Source of the DNA: Pseudescherichia sp031998825
Lineage (GTDB): Bacteria; Pseudomonadota; Gammaproteobacteria; Enterobacterales; Enterobacteriaceae
Assembly: GCF_031998825.1 (NCBI RefSeq)
Contig: NZ_DAMACX010000025.1
Coordinates: 1 to 64,000, forward strand
DNA length: 64,000 nt
Direction: 5' to 3'
The notes beneath the pieces are model-generated. The model was not told the DNA's origin. It was given only the letters and a program-made list of their open reading frames with translations, and made no database searches. Every line of letters starts with the position of its first letter. The stretch's first letter is position 1. This document shows, piece after piece, positions 7,915-17,278 of this stretch. The translations under genes and the position numbers were made by a program.

Positions 7915-8756
7915 TCCCCTGCCGGAGCCAATGCCTTCGTCAGTAGCTGGGGCCAGATTGCCGCCCAGTTCGATCCATGTTCCATGCCGCTGACAACATC
8001 AACCTGAACGCAGCGTCCCCCCACGGCCCGCTGAAAACGCAGGGCAACGGCGGGTGGAACAGTTTTATCTGCTCCCCCGCTGAAATGGATCTGCGGCAGC
8101 GTAGATAGCACGGAGGCCCTGTCGATAGCGCTGACCGCGTCAGGCATTGCTGTGACGTGATGCAGCGCATTTACATATGCCACGTCGAGATTGCCTGCAA
8201 CGGTACGCAGCGAGCGTACATCATTACGGCGGGCCGCCAGCAAAGCGGCAACATTGCCCCCACCAGAATACCCTATTAGCTCAAGCTGTACGCCTGGATA
8301 GCGCTGCACAACCTGGCTGAGCGCATCATCCATCGCGTCAATAACAGCAGGTGAAAAACGATCGCTCGTCCACCAGTTTACGTTGCAGTCGGCTGGTAAA
8401 GGCGGCCCAATGAACTGGCAGGGCCGGCCGAGATAGAGCACGTTTTCACTGCTATCAGCGGCGGCCAGCATCAGCCCCGTTGGATTATGCGGGGTTGGAT
8501 CGTCTGATGCCTGCGTACGGCTCTTCCACGCAAAACCATCTCCCTCAATGTAGACGCGTAAGGTGTTAACCGGGGGTGCAATCCGACTCCACGTGGCAAT
8601 TAAAAAGGGTTTGGTGTGTAAATTTTCTCTGAGCAGGCTTGCCCGTGCTGCTATTTCATTTGCCCCTATCCGCGGATCGCTAGACACGCACCCGGCTAAT
8701 AAAAAAGATAAATTAATCAATGCAGCTACCGCTAAGCCGTGGCGTTTTTTGTTCAT
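7893..8756 (-). CDS. Lipoprotein of the alpha/beta-hydrolase fold
   Basis: Starting at the ATG at 8756, the 287-aa product has a signal peptide ending in the lipobox LLAGC. The mature part shows an alpha/beta-hydrolase pattern: the strand LRVYIEGDGFAW, the nucleophile elbow GYSGGG (GxSxG-type Ser), an acidic loop near GGADKTVPP and a late His in GMEHGSNW, giving a plausible Ser-Asp-His triad. The substrate is unknown. An upstream ATG at 8798 exists, but the signal peptide argues for 8756. Its 3' end overlaps the convergent membrane-protein gene by 22 bases. Confidence 0.8.
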   Translation of the reverse strand: MNKKRHGLAVAALINLSFLLAGCVSSDPRIGANEIAARASLLRENLHTKPFLIATWSRIAPPVNTLRVYIEGDGFAWKSRTQASDDPTPHNPTGLMLAAADSSENVLYLGRPCQFIGPPLPADCNVNWWTSDRFSPAVIDAMDDALSQVVQRYPGVQLELIGYSGGGNVAALLAARRNDVRSLRTVAGNLDVAYVNALHHVTAMPDAVSAIDRASVLSTLPQIHFSGGADKTVPPAVALRFQRAVGGRCVQVDVVSGMEHGSNWAAIWPQLLTKALAPAGDHSSCVL

Positions 8757-8945
8757 CCCCTGACATTCCCTAACCCAAACCGCAATACCCACAAGCATCG
8801 TGAATTTATTTCATAAAGAAATAATTAAGCAAACCTTATTGTTTTTTGCAACGAAATGTATATTCTCCGCACAAATGGTATCGGATTAATCCGAAGTGGC
8901 TCTCGTCTGTTTTTTAACAACTATCGCAACATTGCAGTGGCAAAC

Positions 8946-11900
8946 ATGAAAAAGAAACGTCTTAGCCAGCTGATCTCTCTGCTGGTAGCTTCAACGGCGG
9001 CACAAGGCGTGCTGACGACTCACGCTTTCGCAACCTCTGATGTCATTATCGACACGCCATCGAATAATCTTCAGATCGATCACTCTGCTAATCTGGTTCA
9101 CATCACCGACACGGGTACGCTTACCGGTGCGCCAACTACGGCGTTAACCGTGAATCAGGACGTTACGGTTACTACCCTGACCAACGATGGCGTTATTAAT
9201 GATTTCGTCGATGATTTCTACTTTCCAGACAGCAATATTGTTCAGATCAATGGGACAGTAGGTGAATTCAGTAATACTGGAACTATTAAAAGCGTAAATC
9301 CGAATCACTACGGCAGCATTGTCGCGGTAGGCCAATCAGGCGTTATGGACGCATTCACCAACAGCGGCACTATCCAAAGTTCGCCGGATAATTATAACTA
9401 TGGTTATGATAATACAGGCGCAGTGGATAACGAAGGGCATATCACTACGCTGACCAATACCGTGGACGGTACGATCACTGGCTATCGCGGCATCAATAAC
9501 CAAGGCACCATTGATACCCTGACCAACGCGGGCGTGATCTCCTCAGCCACCAATAACAGTGGTATGTACTACGGACAAAATGGGGCAATCTATAATCAGG
9601 GCACCATCGGCACGCTGCATAACACTGGGACGATCCAGACAGGAAATACGGAAAATTATTACGGTGCGGGTATCTTCAACTATGGAACGATCAATACCCT
9701 CATCAATGATAATAAAATCAGCGGTAACACCTTCGGCATACTTAACAGTGGCACTATAGATGCCATTGAAAATAATGGTGAAATCACCTCAAAAGAGTAT
9801 GGCGTCTATTTTGAAAGCTTTAATAGCAACCAGAATAACGGCGTCAGCAAGATCGTTAACAACGGCGATATCGCTAGCGGTGATATTGGCCTTTATCTCT
9901 CCAGCTACAATAACCAGCTCTCGCAAATTGATATCGTTAATAACGGGACGTTGAGCGGGGATCGTTTCGCCTTTGCTATGGATAGCTGGGATAATGCAAG
10001 CAGCGCTGACGTTACGCTGAACAATGCCGGGGTAATCAAGGGCGATATTTACTTCAGCGGCACTAAGCCATTGACGATTAACGGCGGAACGACAACGCAG
10101 GGCACCTTAACCGGTCTCAATGGCGTCGGCAATATCAGCAATTATGGTTCGGGCATCGTGTTTGGCACAGGCTCACTGCTGCTAAACGATCATATCTACA
10201 CAGCCGACACCGTGCTCAACCGCGAAGCCTCGTTGCAGGTGAACAACAATATCACCATCTCCGGTAACTACCATCAGAATGCCGCCGCTACGTTGATCTC
10301 CGGTATCGCCGATCTCGACACGTTAGGCAATGAGATTACTGCTGATACGGGTTATGGCCGTCTGAACGTGACGGGCAATGCTACTATCGATGCCAACTCC
10401 AGCGTTAAGCTACTGCGTACCGGCAGCACCTACAGTTTTGCTGAAGGTCAGCGCTATGTGGTGATCAATGCTGCCGGTGCAGAAACTAACTACAACGCGG
10501 ATAAGCTGAGCTACCAGGCGATCGGCTATGACGGTGTGGTAACCGGTTCGGTCTATGAGGATGGTGCCAGCAAGGCGCTGGTATTAACCGTTGGCGCAGA
10601 GCCTGTCGTCACTCCGCCAGTGGTAGAAGAGCCGGAAGTCACTCCGCCTGTGGTTACGCCGCCGGTAGTCACAGAGCCGGAAGTTACTCCACCCGTGGTC
10701 ACGCCGCCGGTAGTCACTGAGCCGGAAGTCACTCCGCCAGTGGTCACGCCGCCGGTAGTCACTGAGCCGGAAATCACGCCGCCGGTAGTGACCGAGCCGG
10801 AAGTTATCCCTCCGGTAGTTATCCCGCCGGTTGTGGCAGAGCCAACGCCATCTGAGCTAGCTGCGCCTACGCAGCCGACCAGGCATGGCCCGGCGACCAT
10901 TCAGAGCGCCACTGCGGCACTGGGCGGTTTGGGTAACTACTCAGGTATCTCTTCTCCGGCACTGCTGGAGCTTTACAACGCCTCGCTGGCCATTGAAGGC
11001 ACTCAGGAAGCTAACCGCGTAGGCGAGCGCCTGTCGCCAGGTCAGAACATCAATGCCAGCTCCGCAACGACCGTAGCGACCTCTACCGCGCAGGCGGTGG
11101 TCGGTGCCCACATTGATGCAGTACGTAACCCATCCGCCTCCGGTAACAGCGGCGTTGCCACCGGTGACGATTACGCCAGCAACTGGATCGTCTGGGGCCA
11201 ACCGTTTGGCGGTTACGCCCGCCAGGAGAGCACCGATGACGTTAGCGGTTACTCTGCTAAATTTGGCGGTCTGATCCTCGGTGCTGACCGTGCGCTGGGT
11301 GACGACTGGCGTCTGGGTGCGGCGGTGAACTACAGCAACACCTCGGTACACGGTAAAGACAATCTGTCCGGCAACACCTCTACCGCTGACAACTACGGCG
11401 TGATTGGTTATGCAGGCTACACCGGTGAACCGTGGTATCTGAACCTCTCCGCTGGCGTTAACCGCCAGAACTACAGCTCCGTTCGTCGGGCTGACTTCAC
11501 TGGCTTCTCCGGCGCGGCTAATGGCAAGTTCAACGGGCAATCTATCACGCTGCAAACAGAGTTTGGCTACCCGCTAACGCTGCCAGCCGATATGGTTCTG
11601 ACCCCGCTTGCCAGCCTGACGTATGGTTATCAGCACGTTGATGGCTACAAAGAGACCGGCGGCAACGGCATGGCGCTGGATGTCAGCAGCCTTCATTCGC
11701 AGTCTGTAGTAAGTGATATTGGCGCGCGGATTGAGAAAACCTTCGCAACGGGTCTGGGCAACCTGACGCCGTTTGCTCAGGTCTCCTGGATCCATCAGTA
11801 CGATGACCGTCAGGTTAGCAGCCGCGCCTCCTACGCCGCCGATACCATTGGTGAAACCAGCTTTATCACCAAAGGCGCATCGCCAGTGGAAGATATGGCA

Positions 11901-12026
11901 GGCCTGGCCATCGGCAGCACGCTGTATGATGCGAATGAGCTGAGCTTCGACGCACGCTACGATCTGCAGGCGGGTGACCGCTATCAGGCGCACACCTTCA
12001 GCCTGCGTTTACGCAAGACGTTCTAA
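8946..12026 (+). CDS. Autotransporter (type Va secretion) with repetitive Pro-Val linker
   Basis: The 1026-aa product has a signal peptide (KKKRLSQLISLLVASTAAQG, cleavage after THAFA). The passenger of about 520 residues is built from many short N-G-T-I / T-L-T-N-T-G-T-I repeats typical of a right-handed beta-helix. A proline-valine-threonine linker covers about residues 552-636. The C-terminal autotransporter barrel (about 745-1026) ends in the aromatic LRLRKTF. It should export its passenger to the cell surface, likely for adhesion or aggregation. No protease triad is visible. The start is uncertain: an in-frame ATG at 8856 would add 30 residues, but neither has a clear ribosome site. A terminator follows. 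Confidence 0.88.
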   Translation: MKKKRLSQLISLLVASTAAQGVLTTHAFATSDVIIDTPSNNLQIDHSANLVHITDTGTLTGAPTTALTVNQDVTVTTLTNDGVINDFVDDFYFPDSNIVQINGTVGEFSNTGTIKSVNPNHYGSIVAVGQSGVMDAFTNSGTIQSSPDNYNYGYDNTGAVDNEGHITTLTNTVDGTITGYRGINNQGTIDTLTNAGVISSATNNSGMYYGQNGAIYNQGTIGTLHNTGTIQTGNTENYYGAGIFNYGTINTLINDNKISGNTFGILNSGTIDAIENNGEITSKEYGVYFESFNSNQNNGVSKIVNNGDIASGDIGLYLSSYNNQLSQIDIVNNGTLSGDRFAFAMDSWDNASSADVTLNNAGVIKGDIYFSGTKPLTINGGTTTQGTLTGLNGVGNISNYGSGIVFGTGSLLLNDHIYTADTVLNREASLQVNNNITISGNYHQNAAATLISGIADLDTLGNEITADTGYGRLNVTGNATIDANSSVKLLRTGSTYSFAEGQRYVVINAAGAETNYNADKLSYQAIGYDGVVTGSVYEDGASKALVLTVGAEPVVTPPVVEEPEVTPPVVTPPVVTEPEVTPPVVTPPVVTEPEVTPPVVTPPVVTEPEITPPVVTEPEVIPPVVIPPVVAEPTPSELAAPTQPTRHGPATIQSATAALGGLGNYSGISSPALLELYNASLAIEGTQEANRVGERLSPGQNINASSATTVATSTAQAVVGAHIDAVRNPSASGNSGVATGDDYASNWIVWGQPFGGYARQESTDDVSGYSAKFGGLILGADRALGDDWRLGAAVNYSNTSVHGKDNLSGNTSTADNYGVIGYAGYTGEPWYLNLSAGVNRQNYSSVRRADFTGFSGAANGKFNGQSITLQTEFGYPLTLPADMVLTPLASLTYGYQHVDGYKETGGNGMALDVSSLHSQSVVSDIGARIEKTFATGLGNLTPFAQVSWIHQYDDRQVSSRASYAADTIGETSFITKGASPVEDMAGLAIGSTLYDANELSFDARYDLQAGDRYQAHTFSLRLRKTF
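10608..10846 (+). repeat. Tandem repeat encoding the autotransporter Pro-Val linker
   Basis: About 45-bp units encode PEVTPPVVTPPVVTE, repeated three times nearly perfectly and then decaying into shorter PEITPPVVTE and PEVIPPVV units. Copies differ mainly at third codon positions. Such arrays can change copy number by slippage, which would alter the distance between passenger and barrel. Confidence 0.85.
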
Positions 12027-12043
12027 GCCTGGCTGATGTTTAA

Positions 12044-12067
12044 GAACCCGCTCTCGTGGCGGGTTTT
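12044..12067 (+). terminator. Rho-independent terminator after the autotransporter
   Basis: AACCCGC / GCGGGTT stem with a 7-base loop and T run (GGGTTTTTGC). Confidence 0.85.
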
Positions 12068-12158
12068 TGCTTTGTGCCTGACCGCACCTGTAGCCAGACG
12101 CTCTAAAATGCCGCACCATGCACTATAATTCGGCAACTCTTCACCCGACTGGCGGCCT

Positions 12159-13115
12159 ATGACTACGCAACTGCTTACCCGACACTGGCGTACTCCCGGC
12201 GCGGTGATGCTCCTGCTCATCGCGCTCTTTGCCCTCTTCACCCTGCACAGCCACTGGGGGGCGTTTATTCAGTGGTGCCTGAGCGCGCAGATCACCCTGC
12301 ACCGCTATCTGGTGATGTACCTGTTGCAGCTTAATAACCACCAGTACAGCGGCGGCCTCTGGCTGCTGACCGGCGCGTTTCTCTACGGTGTGCTGCACGC
12401 TATCGGGCCGGGCCATGGCAAGTTTATCGTCGCCACCTATCTCAGCACCAACCAGGAGAGCCAGCTGGCCACCCGCGTGGTGCCATTTCTGGGCAGCCTG
12501 ATGCAGGGCGTCAGCGCCATCCTGTTCGTCTTTATTCTGGCAGTTGGCTTTAACCTGGCGGCGGGCGACCTGAGCGAAAGCCGCTGGTACGTTGAGAAGA
12601 TTAGCGCTCTGATGATTGGCGGCTTCGGCGCCTACGTCATCTACCGAGCGCTAAAGAGCTTCAGACCACGCAGGCTACGTATCGCCTCCCTGACGCCGGT
12701 CGGGCATCAGCACGCGCCGGACTGCGGATGCGGTCATCATGGCGTAGGCGCAGCGACGCAAGGCGACTGGAAGACGCGGCTAGGGGTGATTCTGGCGATC
12801 GGCGCGCGCCCGTGCAGCGGGGCGATTATGATCCTGCTCTTCTCCAACGCGCTGGGGATTGTCAGCTGGGGGATCGCCGCCGTCATGACCATGTCACTGG
12901 GTACGGCGCTGTCGATTATGGGCCTCTCGCTGGCGGTGCGCTATGCCCGCAGACGCACGGCAGCGCTGTTTGGCAGCGAGGCGCAACGTCTGGCGTGGGT
13001 GGTTCCTGGCTTAAAAGTGGCTGGCGGCGTGGCGTTAATTCTGTTTGCTACCGTGCTGTTCTTAACCGTGATCCCAGTGAGTGCCAACGGGGATTACATC
13101 GCGGCGGGCTGCTGA
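12159..13115 (+). CDS. NicO/RcnA-family nickel/cobalt exporter
   Basis: The 318-aa integral membrane protein carries family hallmarks: the helix II motif HAIGPGHGKF (about residue 86), a His/Cys-rich cytoplasmic loop (HQHAPDCGCGHHG, about 188-200) that could bind metal, and the GARPCSGAIMIL helix. Six or so hydrophobic helices are visible. RcnA and related proteins extrude Ni/Co; HI1248-like proteins of this size are associated with metal handling. No metal-uptake genes or RcnR-like regulator lie beside it, so the exact substrate is open. A bidirectional terminator separates it from convergent proP. Confidence 0.82.
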   Translation: MTTQLLTRHWRTPGAVMLLLIALFALFTLHSHWGAFIQWCLSAQITLHRYLVMYLLQLNNHQYSGGLWLLTGAFLYGVLHAIGPGHGKFIVATYLSTNQESQLATRVVPFLGSLMQGVSAILFVFILAVGFNLAAGDLSESRWYVEKISALMIGGFGAYVIYRALKSFRPRRLRIASLTPVGHQHAPDCGCGHHGVGAATQGDWKTRLGVILAIGARPCSGAIMILLFSNALGIVSWGIAAVMTMSLGTALSIMGLSLAVRYARRRTAALFGSEAQRLAWVVPGLKVAGGVALILFATVLFLTVIPVSANGDYIAAGC

Positions 13116-13127
13116 CTCCATGCAATA

Positions 13128-13154
13128 AAAAAGCGGGCCGAGGCCCGCTTTTTG
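13128..13154. terminator. Bidirectional terminator between the NicO gene and proP
   Basis: AAAAAGCGGGC-CGAG-GCCCGCTTTTT: a GC stem flanked by A and T runs, between convergent genes. Confidence 0.9.
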
Positions 13155-13168
13155 CTGAGTATTGAAAC

Positions 13169-14671
13169 TTACTCGTTGATCTTCGGATGCTGATCGACCA
13201 GGCGCGAACGCTTCTTCTGCAGCTCCGCGATCTCCTCGTCGATATCCTCGATTTTCTGCTCAATGTTGTCGTGATGCTCCTGCAGGATCTCACGTGCTTC
13301 CTGCATATCCGATGCCGCAGGGGTCGCGCCGCGCAGCGGACGGTTAGCTGTCTCCTTCATCGTGATACCGGTGATCAGACCAATCACTGCCACCACCATC
13401 AGGTAGTAGGCTGGCATCATCAGGTTCTGCGTGCTCTCTACCAGCCAGGCCGCCAGGGTCGGCGTCAGACCTGCAATCAGAATCGAGATGTTGAAGGCGC
13501 TGGCCAGGGCGCTAAAGCGCAGATGCGTCGGGAACATCGCTGGCAGCGTGGACGCCATCACCCCGGTAAAGCAGTTCAGGATCACCGCCAGCATCAGCAG
13601 ACCGGCAAAAATCAGGCCGATGATGTCGCTGTTAATCATAATGAATGCCGGGATCGCCAGGAAGAACAGCGCGGTACTGCCCAGGATAACGAACGGACGA
13701 CGGCCAAAGCGGTCGCTTAACAGCCCCATAATCGGCTGGACGAACAGCATCCCGATCATGATGGCGATAATAATCAACACGCCGTGATCTTCCGAGTAGT
13801 GCAGGTTATGCGACAGGTAGCTCGGCATGTAGGTCAGCAGCATGTAGTAGGTCACGTTGGTGGAGATCACCAGACCGATACAGGCCAGCAGGCTGCGCCA
13901 GTGCTTGGTCGCAATCTCTTTAAACGAGACCTTAGGTCCATCCTGTAGCCCTTCGCGATCGCCCTGCTCCAGCTTATCTACATGTTGCTGGAATGCAGGT
14001 GTCTCCTCCAGAGCGTGACGCAGGTAGAGGCCAATCAGCCCCAGCGGCAGCGCCAGGAAGAACGGAATACGCCAGCCCCAGTCGAGGAAGTTCTCTTCGC
14101 CGACGACGGTAGAGAGCAGAACCACCACGCCTGCGCCGAGAACAAAACCGGCAATGGAGCCGAAGTCGAGCCAGCTGCCCATAAAGCCGCGCTTGCGGTC
14201 CGGAGAGTATTCAGCAACGAATATCGATGCACCGGTGTACTCACCGCCCACCGAGAAGCCCTGTGCCATCTTACAGATCAGCAGCAGGATAGGTGCCCAG
14301 ATACCGATGCTGGCATAAGAGGGGATCAGACCGATACAGAAGGTACTGATCGACATAATCACAATGGTGATGGCGAGGATCTTCTGGCGGCCATACTTAT
14401 CGCCCAGCATACCGAAGAACAGCCCGCCGAGCGGACGAATAAGGAAGGGAACCGAGAACGTACCCAGAGCCGCAATCATCTGCACGCTAGGGTCTGCATC
14501 CGGGAAGAAAACCTTACCGAGCGCGTAAGCCACAAAGCCATACACACCAAAATCAAACCACTCCATCGCATTACCCAGCGATGCGGCGGTAATAGCCTTA
14601 CGCAGCTTGCCATCATCAATAATGGTGACGTCACGCAGTGTAATAGGCTTAACTTTTTTCCTTTTAAGCAT
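13169..14671 (-). CDS. proP: Proline/glycine betaine:H+ symporter ProP
   Basis: The 500-aa MFS transporter aligns end to end with E. coli ProP, an osmosensing symporter for proline, betaine and ectoine. N-terminus MLKRKKVKPITLRDVTI, MFS signature GDKYGRQ in loop 2-3, DRFGRRP in loop 8-9, and twelve hydrophobic helices are all present. The C-terminus (from about residue 450) is the heptad-rich coiled coil (EHHDNIEQKIEDIDEEIAELQKKRSRL) involved in tuning osmotic activation in E. coli. The long upstream region contains a consensus CRP site as in E. coli promoter P1. In E. coli proP is next to yjcZ; here kdgT lies between. Confidence 0.98.
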   Translation of the reverse strand: MLKRKKVKPITLRDVTIIDDGKLRKAITAASLGNAMEWFDFGVYGFVAYALGKVFFPDADPSVQMIAALGTFSVPFLIRPLGGLFFGMLGDKYGRQKILAITIVIMSISTFCIGLIPSYASIGIWAPILLLICKMAQGFSVGGEYTGASIFVAEYSPDRKRGFMGSWLDFGSIAGFVLGAGVVVLLSTVVGEENFLDWGWRIPFFLALPLGLIGLYLRHALEETPAFQQHVDKLEQGDREGLQDGPKVSFKEIATKHWRSLLACIGLVISTNVTYYMLLTYMPSYLSHNLHYSEDHGVLIIIAIMIGMLFVQPIMGLLSDRFGRRPFVILGSTALFFLAIPAFIMINSDIIGLIFAGLLMLAVILNCFTGVMASTLPAMFPTHLRFSALASAFNISILIAGLTPTLAAWLVESTQNLMMPAYYLMVVAVIGLITGITMKETANRPLRGATPAASDMQEAREILQEHHDNIEQKIEDIDEEIAELQKKRSRLVDQHPKINE

Positions 14672-14877
14672 CTTTATCCTCTTTTGACTTGCGCCCTTAA
14701 TCGCTTGGCCAGGAAGGCATACGCCTCTATGGTGATGCTAAACGTTCAGAATGCCGTAGCATCCCTCTTCAAGAGTAGCAGGTTTAGATATTCATCCTGG
14801 TTAAAGCCTGTACAACTAAACCTGTTTACGCCTGATTGGGCAGTTAACGAGCTATTAACATTAACAGGGTTTAAAAA

Positions 14878-14893
14878 TGTGATCAACTTCACA
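14878..14893. promoter_or_regulatory. CRP site of proP P1
   Basis: TGTGATCAACTTCACA matches the CRP consensus TGTGA-N6-TCACA perfectly. The same site overlaps proP P1 in E. coli, where CRP-cAMP represses the promoter. Confidence 0.85.
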
Positions 14894-15121
14894 CAAAGTG
14901 TGCGGTTACTCTATTTCCGCTGCGTTCGAAATCGGAGCGAGGTTAACAGGAAAGCAGCGGCTATAAATATAAAATAAGGCTACGCATACGTTTTTCATCA
15001 ATAACTCCGCTAATTATTTCATCGCTAGCGATTTTAAAACTGTATTTTTTACAAGGTGTTTACACTCATTTTTCCTCGCCAACGCTTTAGAAATCTTTAC
15101 GCGAAATATGTGACGAAGATA

Positions 15122-15140
15122 ACTAAAACGCTGTTTTATT
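15122..15140. promoter_or_regulatory. Candidate KdgR operator upstream of kdgT
   Basis: ACTAAAACGCTGTTTTATT fits the enterobacterial KdgR pattern (AAWRAAAY-RNYR-TTTWWAT as I recall it) at 17 of 19 positions. It lies about 205 bp upstream of kdgT, a classical KdgR target. The distance is rather long, so a leader transcript would be expected. Confidence 0.5.
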
Positions 15141-15345
15141 TTCATTGAATCGATATTCCAAAGATCGCATCATAGCCGCAGTTCTGACGAGCCAGGCGTT
15201 ACGCGGAGGGTCACGCCAGCCACGTTTCTCCTGGTTCGACTTGCATGATGAGATCGAAGGCCTCAACGCCAGGATGCCTTAACCAATTGAAATTAAAACT
15301 ATTATTTTCTCGCTCGTGCAGCGTGATGAGAAGTGAGGGTTCATA

Positions 15346-16347
15346 ATGAAAATCAAGGCCACAATTGAACGTATCCCCGGTGGGATGATGCTGGTCCCGC
15401 TGCTGCTCGGCGCGATTTTAAATACCTTAGCGCCTGATACCGGTGCCTATTTCGGTTCATTCACCAAAGGCATGATTTCCGGGACGGTACCGATCCTGGC
15501 CGTCTGGTTCTTCTGTATTGGGGCATCGATTGATTTGCGCGCCACCGGTACGGTGTTACGCAAATCCGGCACCCTGGTGCTGACCAAAATTGCCGTCGCA
15601 TGGCTTGTGGCGATGATTGCCGCCAGCTTTATTCCGGAACAGGGCATTCAGACAGGATTCTTTGCCGGGATTTCCGTGCTGGCGATTGTCTCTGCAATGG
15701 ACATGACTAACGGCGGCCTCTACGCCAGCCTGATGAACCAGTACGGCACCAAAGAGGAGTCCGGCGCGTTCGTTCTGATGTCGCTAGAGTCCGGCCCGCT
15801 GATGACCATGGTCATCCTCGGCTCCGCTGGCCTGGCCTCGTTTGAGCCACACCACTTTGTCGGAGCGGTACTGCCCTTCCTGATCGGCTTTGCGCTGGGT
15901 AACCTCGACCACGACCTGCGGGCATTCTTCAGCAAGGCAACGCCGGTACTGATCCCATTCTTCGGTTTTGCGCTGGGTAACACCATCAACCTGAAAGTGA
16001 TTATGGAAACCGGCCTGCTGGGTATTTTCCTCGGCATCGCGGTCATCGTTATCACCGGTATCCCGTTGATTCTGGCTGACAAGTTTATTGGCGGCGGTAA
16101 CGGTACGGCGGGGGTTGCGGCTTCATCAGCGGCAGGCGCGGCGGTGGCTAACCCGGTCATCATTGCCCAGATCAACCCGGCGTTCGAACCGGTGGCGGCG
16201 TCAGCGACGGCGCTGGTAGCAGCTAGCGTGATTGTGACGGCGATTCTGGTACCGATTATTACGGCACTCTATGCAAGACGCTTTGGCGAGCCGCAGAGTG
16301 CGGCAAGTCGAGAGAAGCCGGTAGAAGCCGACTCGTTACACCACTAA
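15346..16347 (+). CDS. kdgT: 2-keto-3-deoxygluconate permease
   Basis: The 333-aa inner-membrane protein matches KdgT, the proton-linked importer of 2-keto-3-deoxy-D-gluconate from pectin or hexuronate breakdown. Motifs include IERIPGGMMLVPLLLGA at the start, SAMDMTNGGLYASLM around 120 and SSAAGAAVANPVIIAQ around 265. About ten hydrophobic segments fill the sequence. The substrate is phosphorylated by KdgK and split by KdgA, neither of which is in this window. In K-12 kdgT lies elsewhere, so it has been placed here between proP and yjcZ. Confidence 0.95.
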   Translation: MKIKATIERIPGGMMLVPLLLGAILNTLAPDTGAYFGSFTKGMISGTVPILAVWFFCIGASIDLRATGTVLRKSGTLVLTKIAVAWLVAMIAASFIPEQGIQTGFFAGISVLAIVSAMDMTNGGLYASLMNQYGTKEESGAFVLMSLESGPLMTMVILGSAGLASFEPHHFVGAVLPFLIGFALGNLDHDLRAFFSKATPVLIPFFGFALGNTINLKVIMETGLLGIFLGIAVIVITGIPLILADKFIGGGNGTAGVAASSAAGAAVANPVIIAQINPAFEPVAASATALVAASVIVTAILVPIITALYARRFGEPQSAASREKPVEADSLHH

Positions 16348-16369
16348 GATACCTCTTTTTGACTACAGC

Positions 16370-16390
16370 CCCTCCTGCCAGCCGGGAGGG
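16370..16390 (+). terminator. Hairpin between kdgT and yjcZ
   Basis: CCCCTCC / GGAGGGG stem directly before the convergent yjcZ stop. No T run follows, so it may act only as a transcript end or stabiliser. Confidence 0.4.
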
Positions 16391-16391
16391 G

Positions 16392-17276
16392 TCACACTCC
16401 CTCCCCAAAAATCTCATCTACCATCGCCGTTGCCAGCCGCGTTGCCGAACAGAGTCTCGGCATGCCCAGCGCCACGTTTTGCCAGCTCTGCGTAATAGTC
16501 CAGCATATCGGGTGGCGATCCGCATCGCACCAGTCCCCCAGCCAGCCCAGCATATCTTTATAATCCATCAGGCCCGGCGTGGTGGGGGTCGTGAGCCACT
16601 GATGATAGAAGTGGCGCGTCGCGGGCGAGGCGTTGATTCCCTGAGCGAGAAAACCGGCCGCCATCACTCGCAGATTATCTTTCAGCAGCGAAGAAGCCTC
16701 CGGACTGGTCAGGCGACAGGCGTCACCGAAGGCGCCCCAGCGCAGCTCCTCAAGGGCGATATAGCAGCGCCCGGCCATGGACCAACCGTTGTACTTGCCA
16801 GCACGCCAGCGGGTAAAGATCTGTTCACTGTGTACGCCCGCCTGCACCATCAGGCCACGCTGGGTTAAGGCTTTCTCTTTCCAGGCGGCGCGCTGGCTGA
16901 AGTGCTTATGCAGCTCGCTAATCTGCTCAGGCAAGGTGGCGGACGCGGCAGGACGGCGCTCGGCATTGTGCTGCAGTACGGCCAGACGCTGAGTGATACG
17001 CGAGAGCGCGAGCTGGCCCGGATCGAACATGCTCGCCAGCTTCTCGGCCAGGCCCAGGCGCAGTGCATCGCTCTCATTGAAGACGCCGGCCATCGCCCAC
17101 GGGCGCAGCTGCGTCTGGTTCATGATCTCCTGCGTCAGGCGATCGCGTAACAGCTGCTGCTGCGGCACGATCTGGGCCTGGCGGGGAGCATCAATGCCCA
17201 GCACCAGATCGACGATAAACTTCGGATGGATACACTCCAGCGTGCTCCCGGGTCCGTCCAGTAGTCGATTTTTCAT
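16392..17276 (-). CDS. yjcZ: YjcZ-like protein, partner gene of crfC
   Basis: The 294-aa soluble protein corresponds in place and size to E. coli YjcZ, encoded directly after the dynamin-like gene crfC (yjdA). Only two bases separate the genes, so they form one transcript. The sequence is helical and rich in Trp and Arg, without a catalytic motif I recognise. In E. coli the yjdA-yjcZ pair has been linked to motility and multicellular behaviour; the molecular role is unknown. Confidence 0.85.
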   Translation of the reverse strand: MKNRLLDGPGSTLECIHPKFIVDLVLGIDAPRQAQIVPQQQLLRDRLTQEIMNQTQLRPWAMAGVFNESDALRLGLAEKLASMFDPGQLALSRITQRLAVLQHNAERRPAASATLPEQISELHKHFSQRAAWKEKALTQRGLMVQAGVHSEQIFTRWRAGKYNGWSMAGRCYIALEELRWGAFGDACRLTSPEASSLLKDNLRVMAAGFLAQGINASPATRHFYHQWLTTPTTPGLMDYKDMLGWLGDWCDADRHPICWTITQSWQNVALGMPRLCSATRLATAMVDEIFGEGV

Positions 17277-17278
17277 GG

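Larger units (their letters stand above)
14672..15345. other. Divergent regulatory region proP / kdgT
   Basis: The 674-bp gap has no supported gene. It carries the proP leader with its CRP site (14878-14893) on one side and a candidate KdgR operator (15122-15140) on the kdgT side. The rest is AT-rich DNA without clear structure. Confidence 0.6.

Noticed and set aside
10608..10846. Possible CRISPR-like repeat array
   Set aside because: Units are contiguous without spacers, keep a reading frame and encode a repetitive linker.
10553..10900. Minus-strand reading frame of 115 codons rich in Thr-Gly-Gly
   Set aside because: It is the antisense reflection of the Pro-Val linker repeats of the autotransporter, without ribosome site or family match.
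13982..14977. Long plus-strand reading frame opposite proP
   Set aside because: It is antisense to the conserved proP coding region, has low-complexity composition and no ribosome site.
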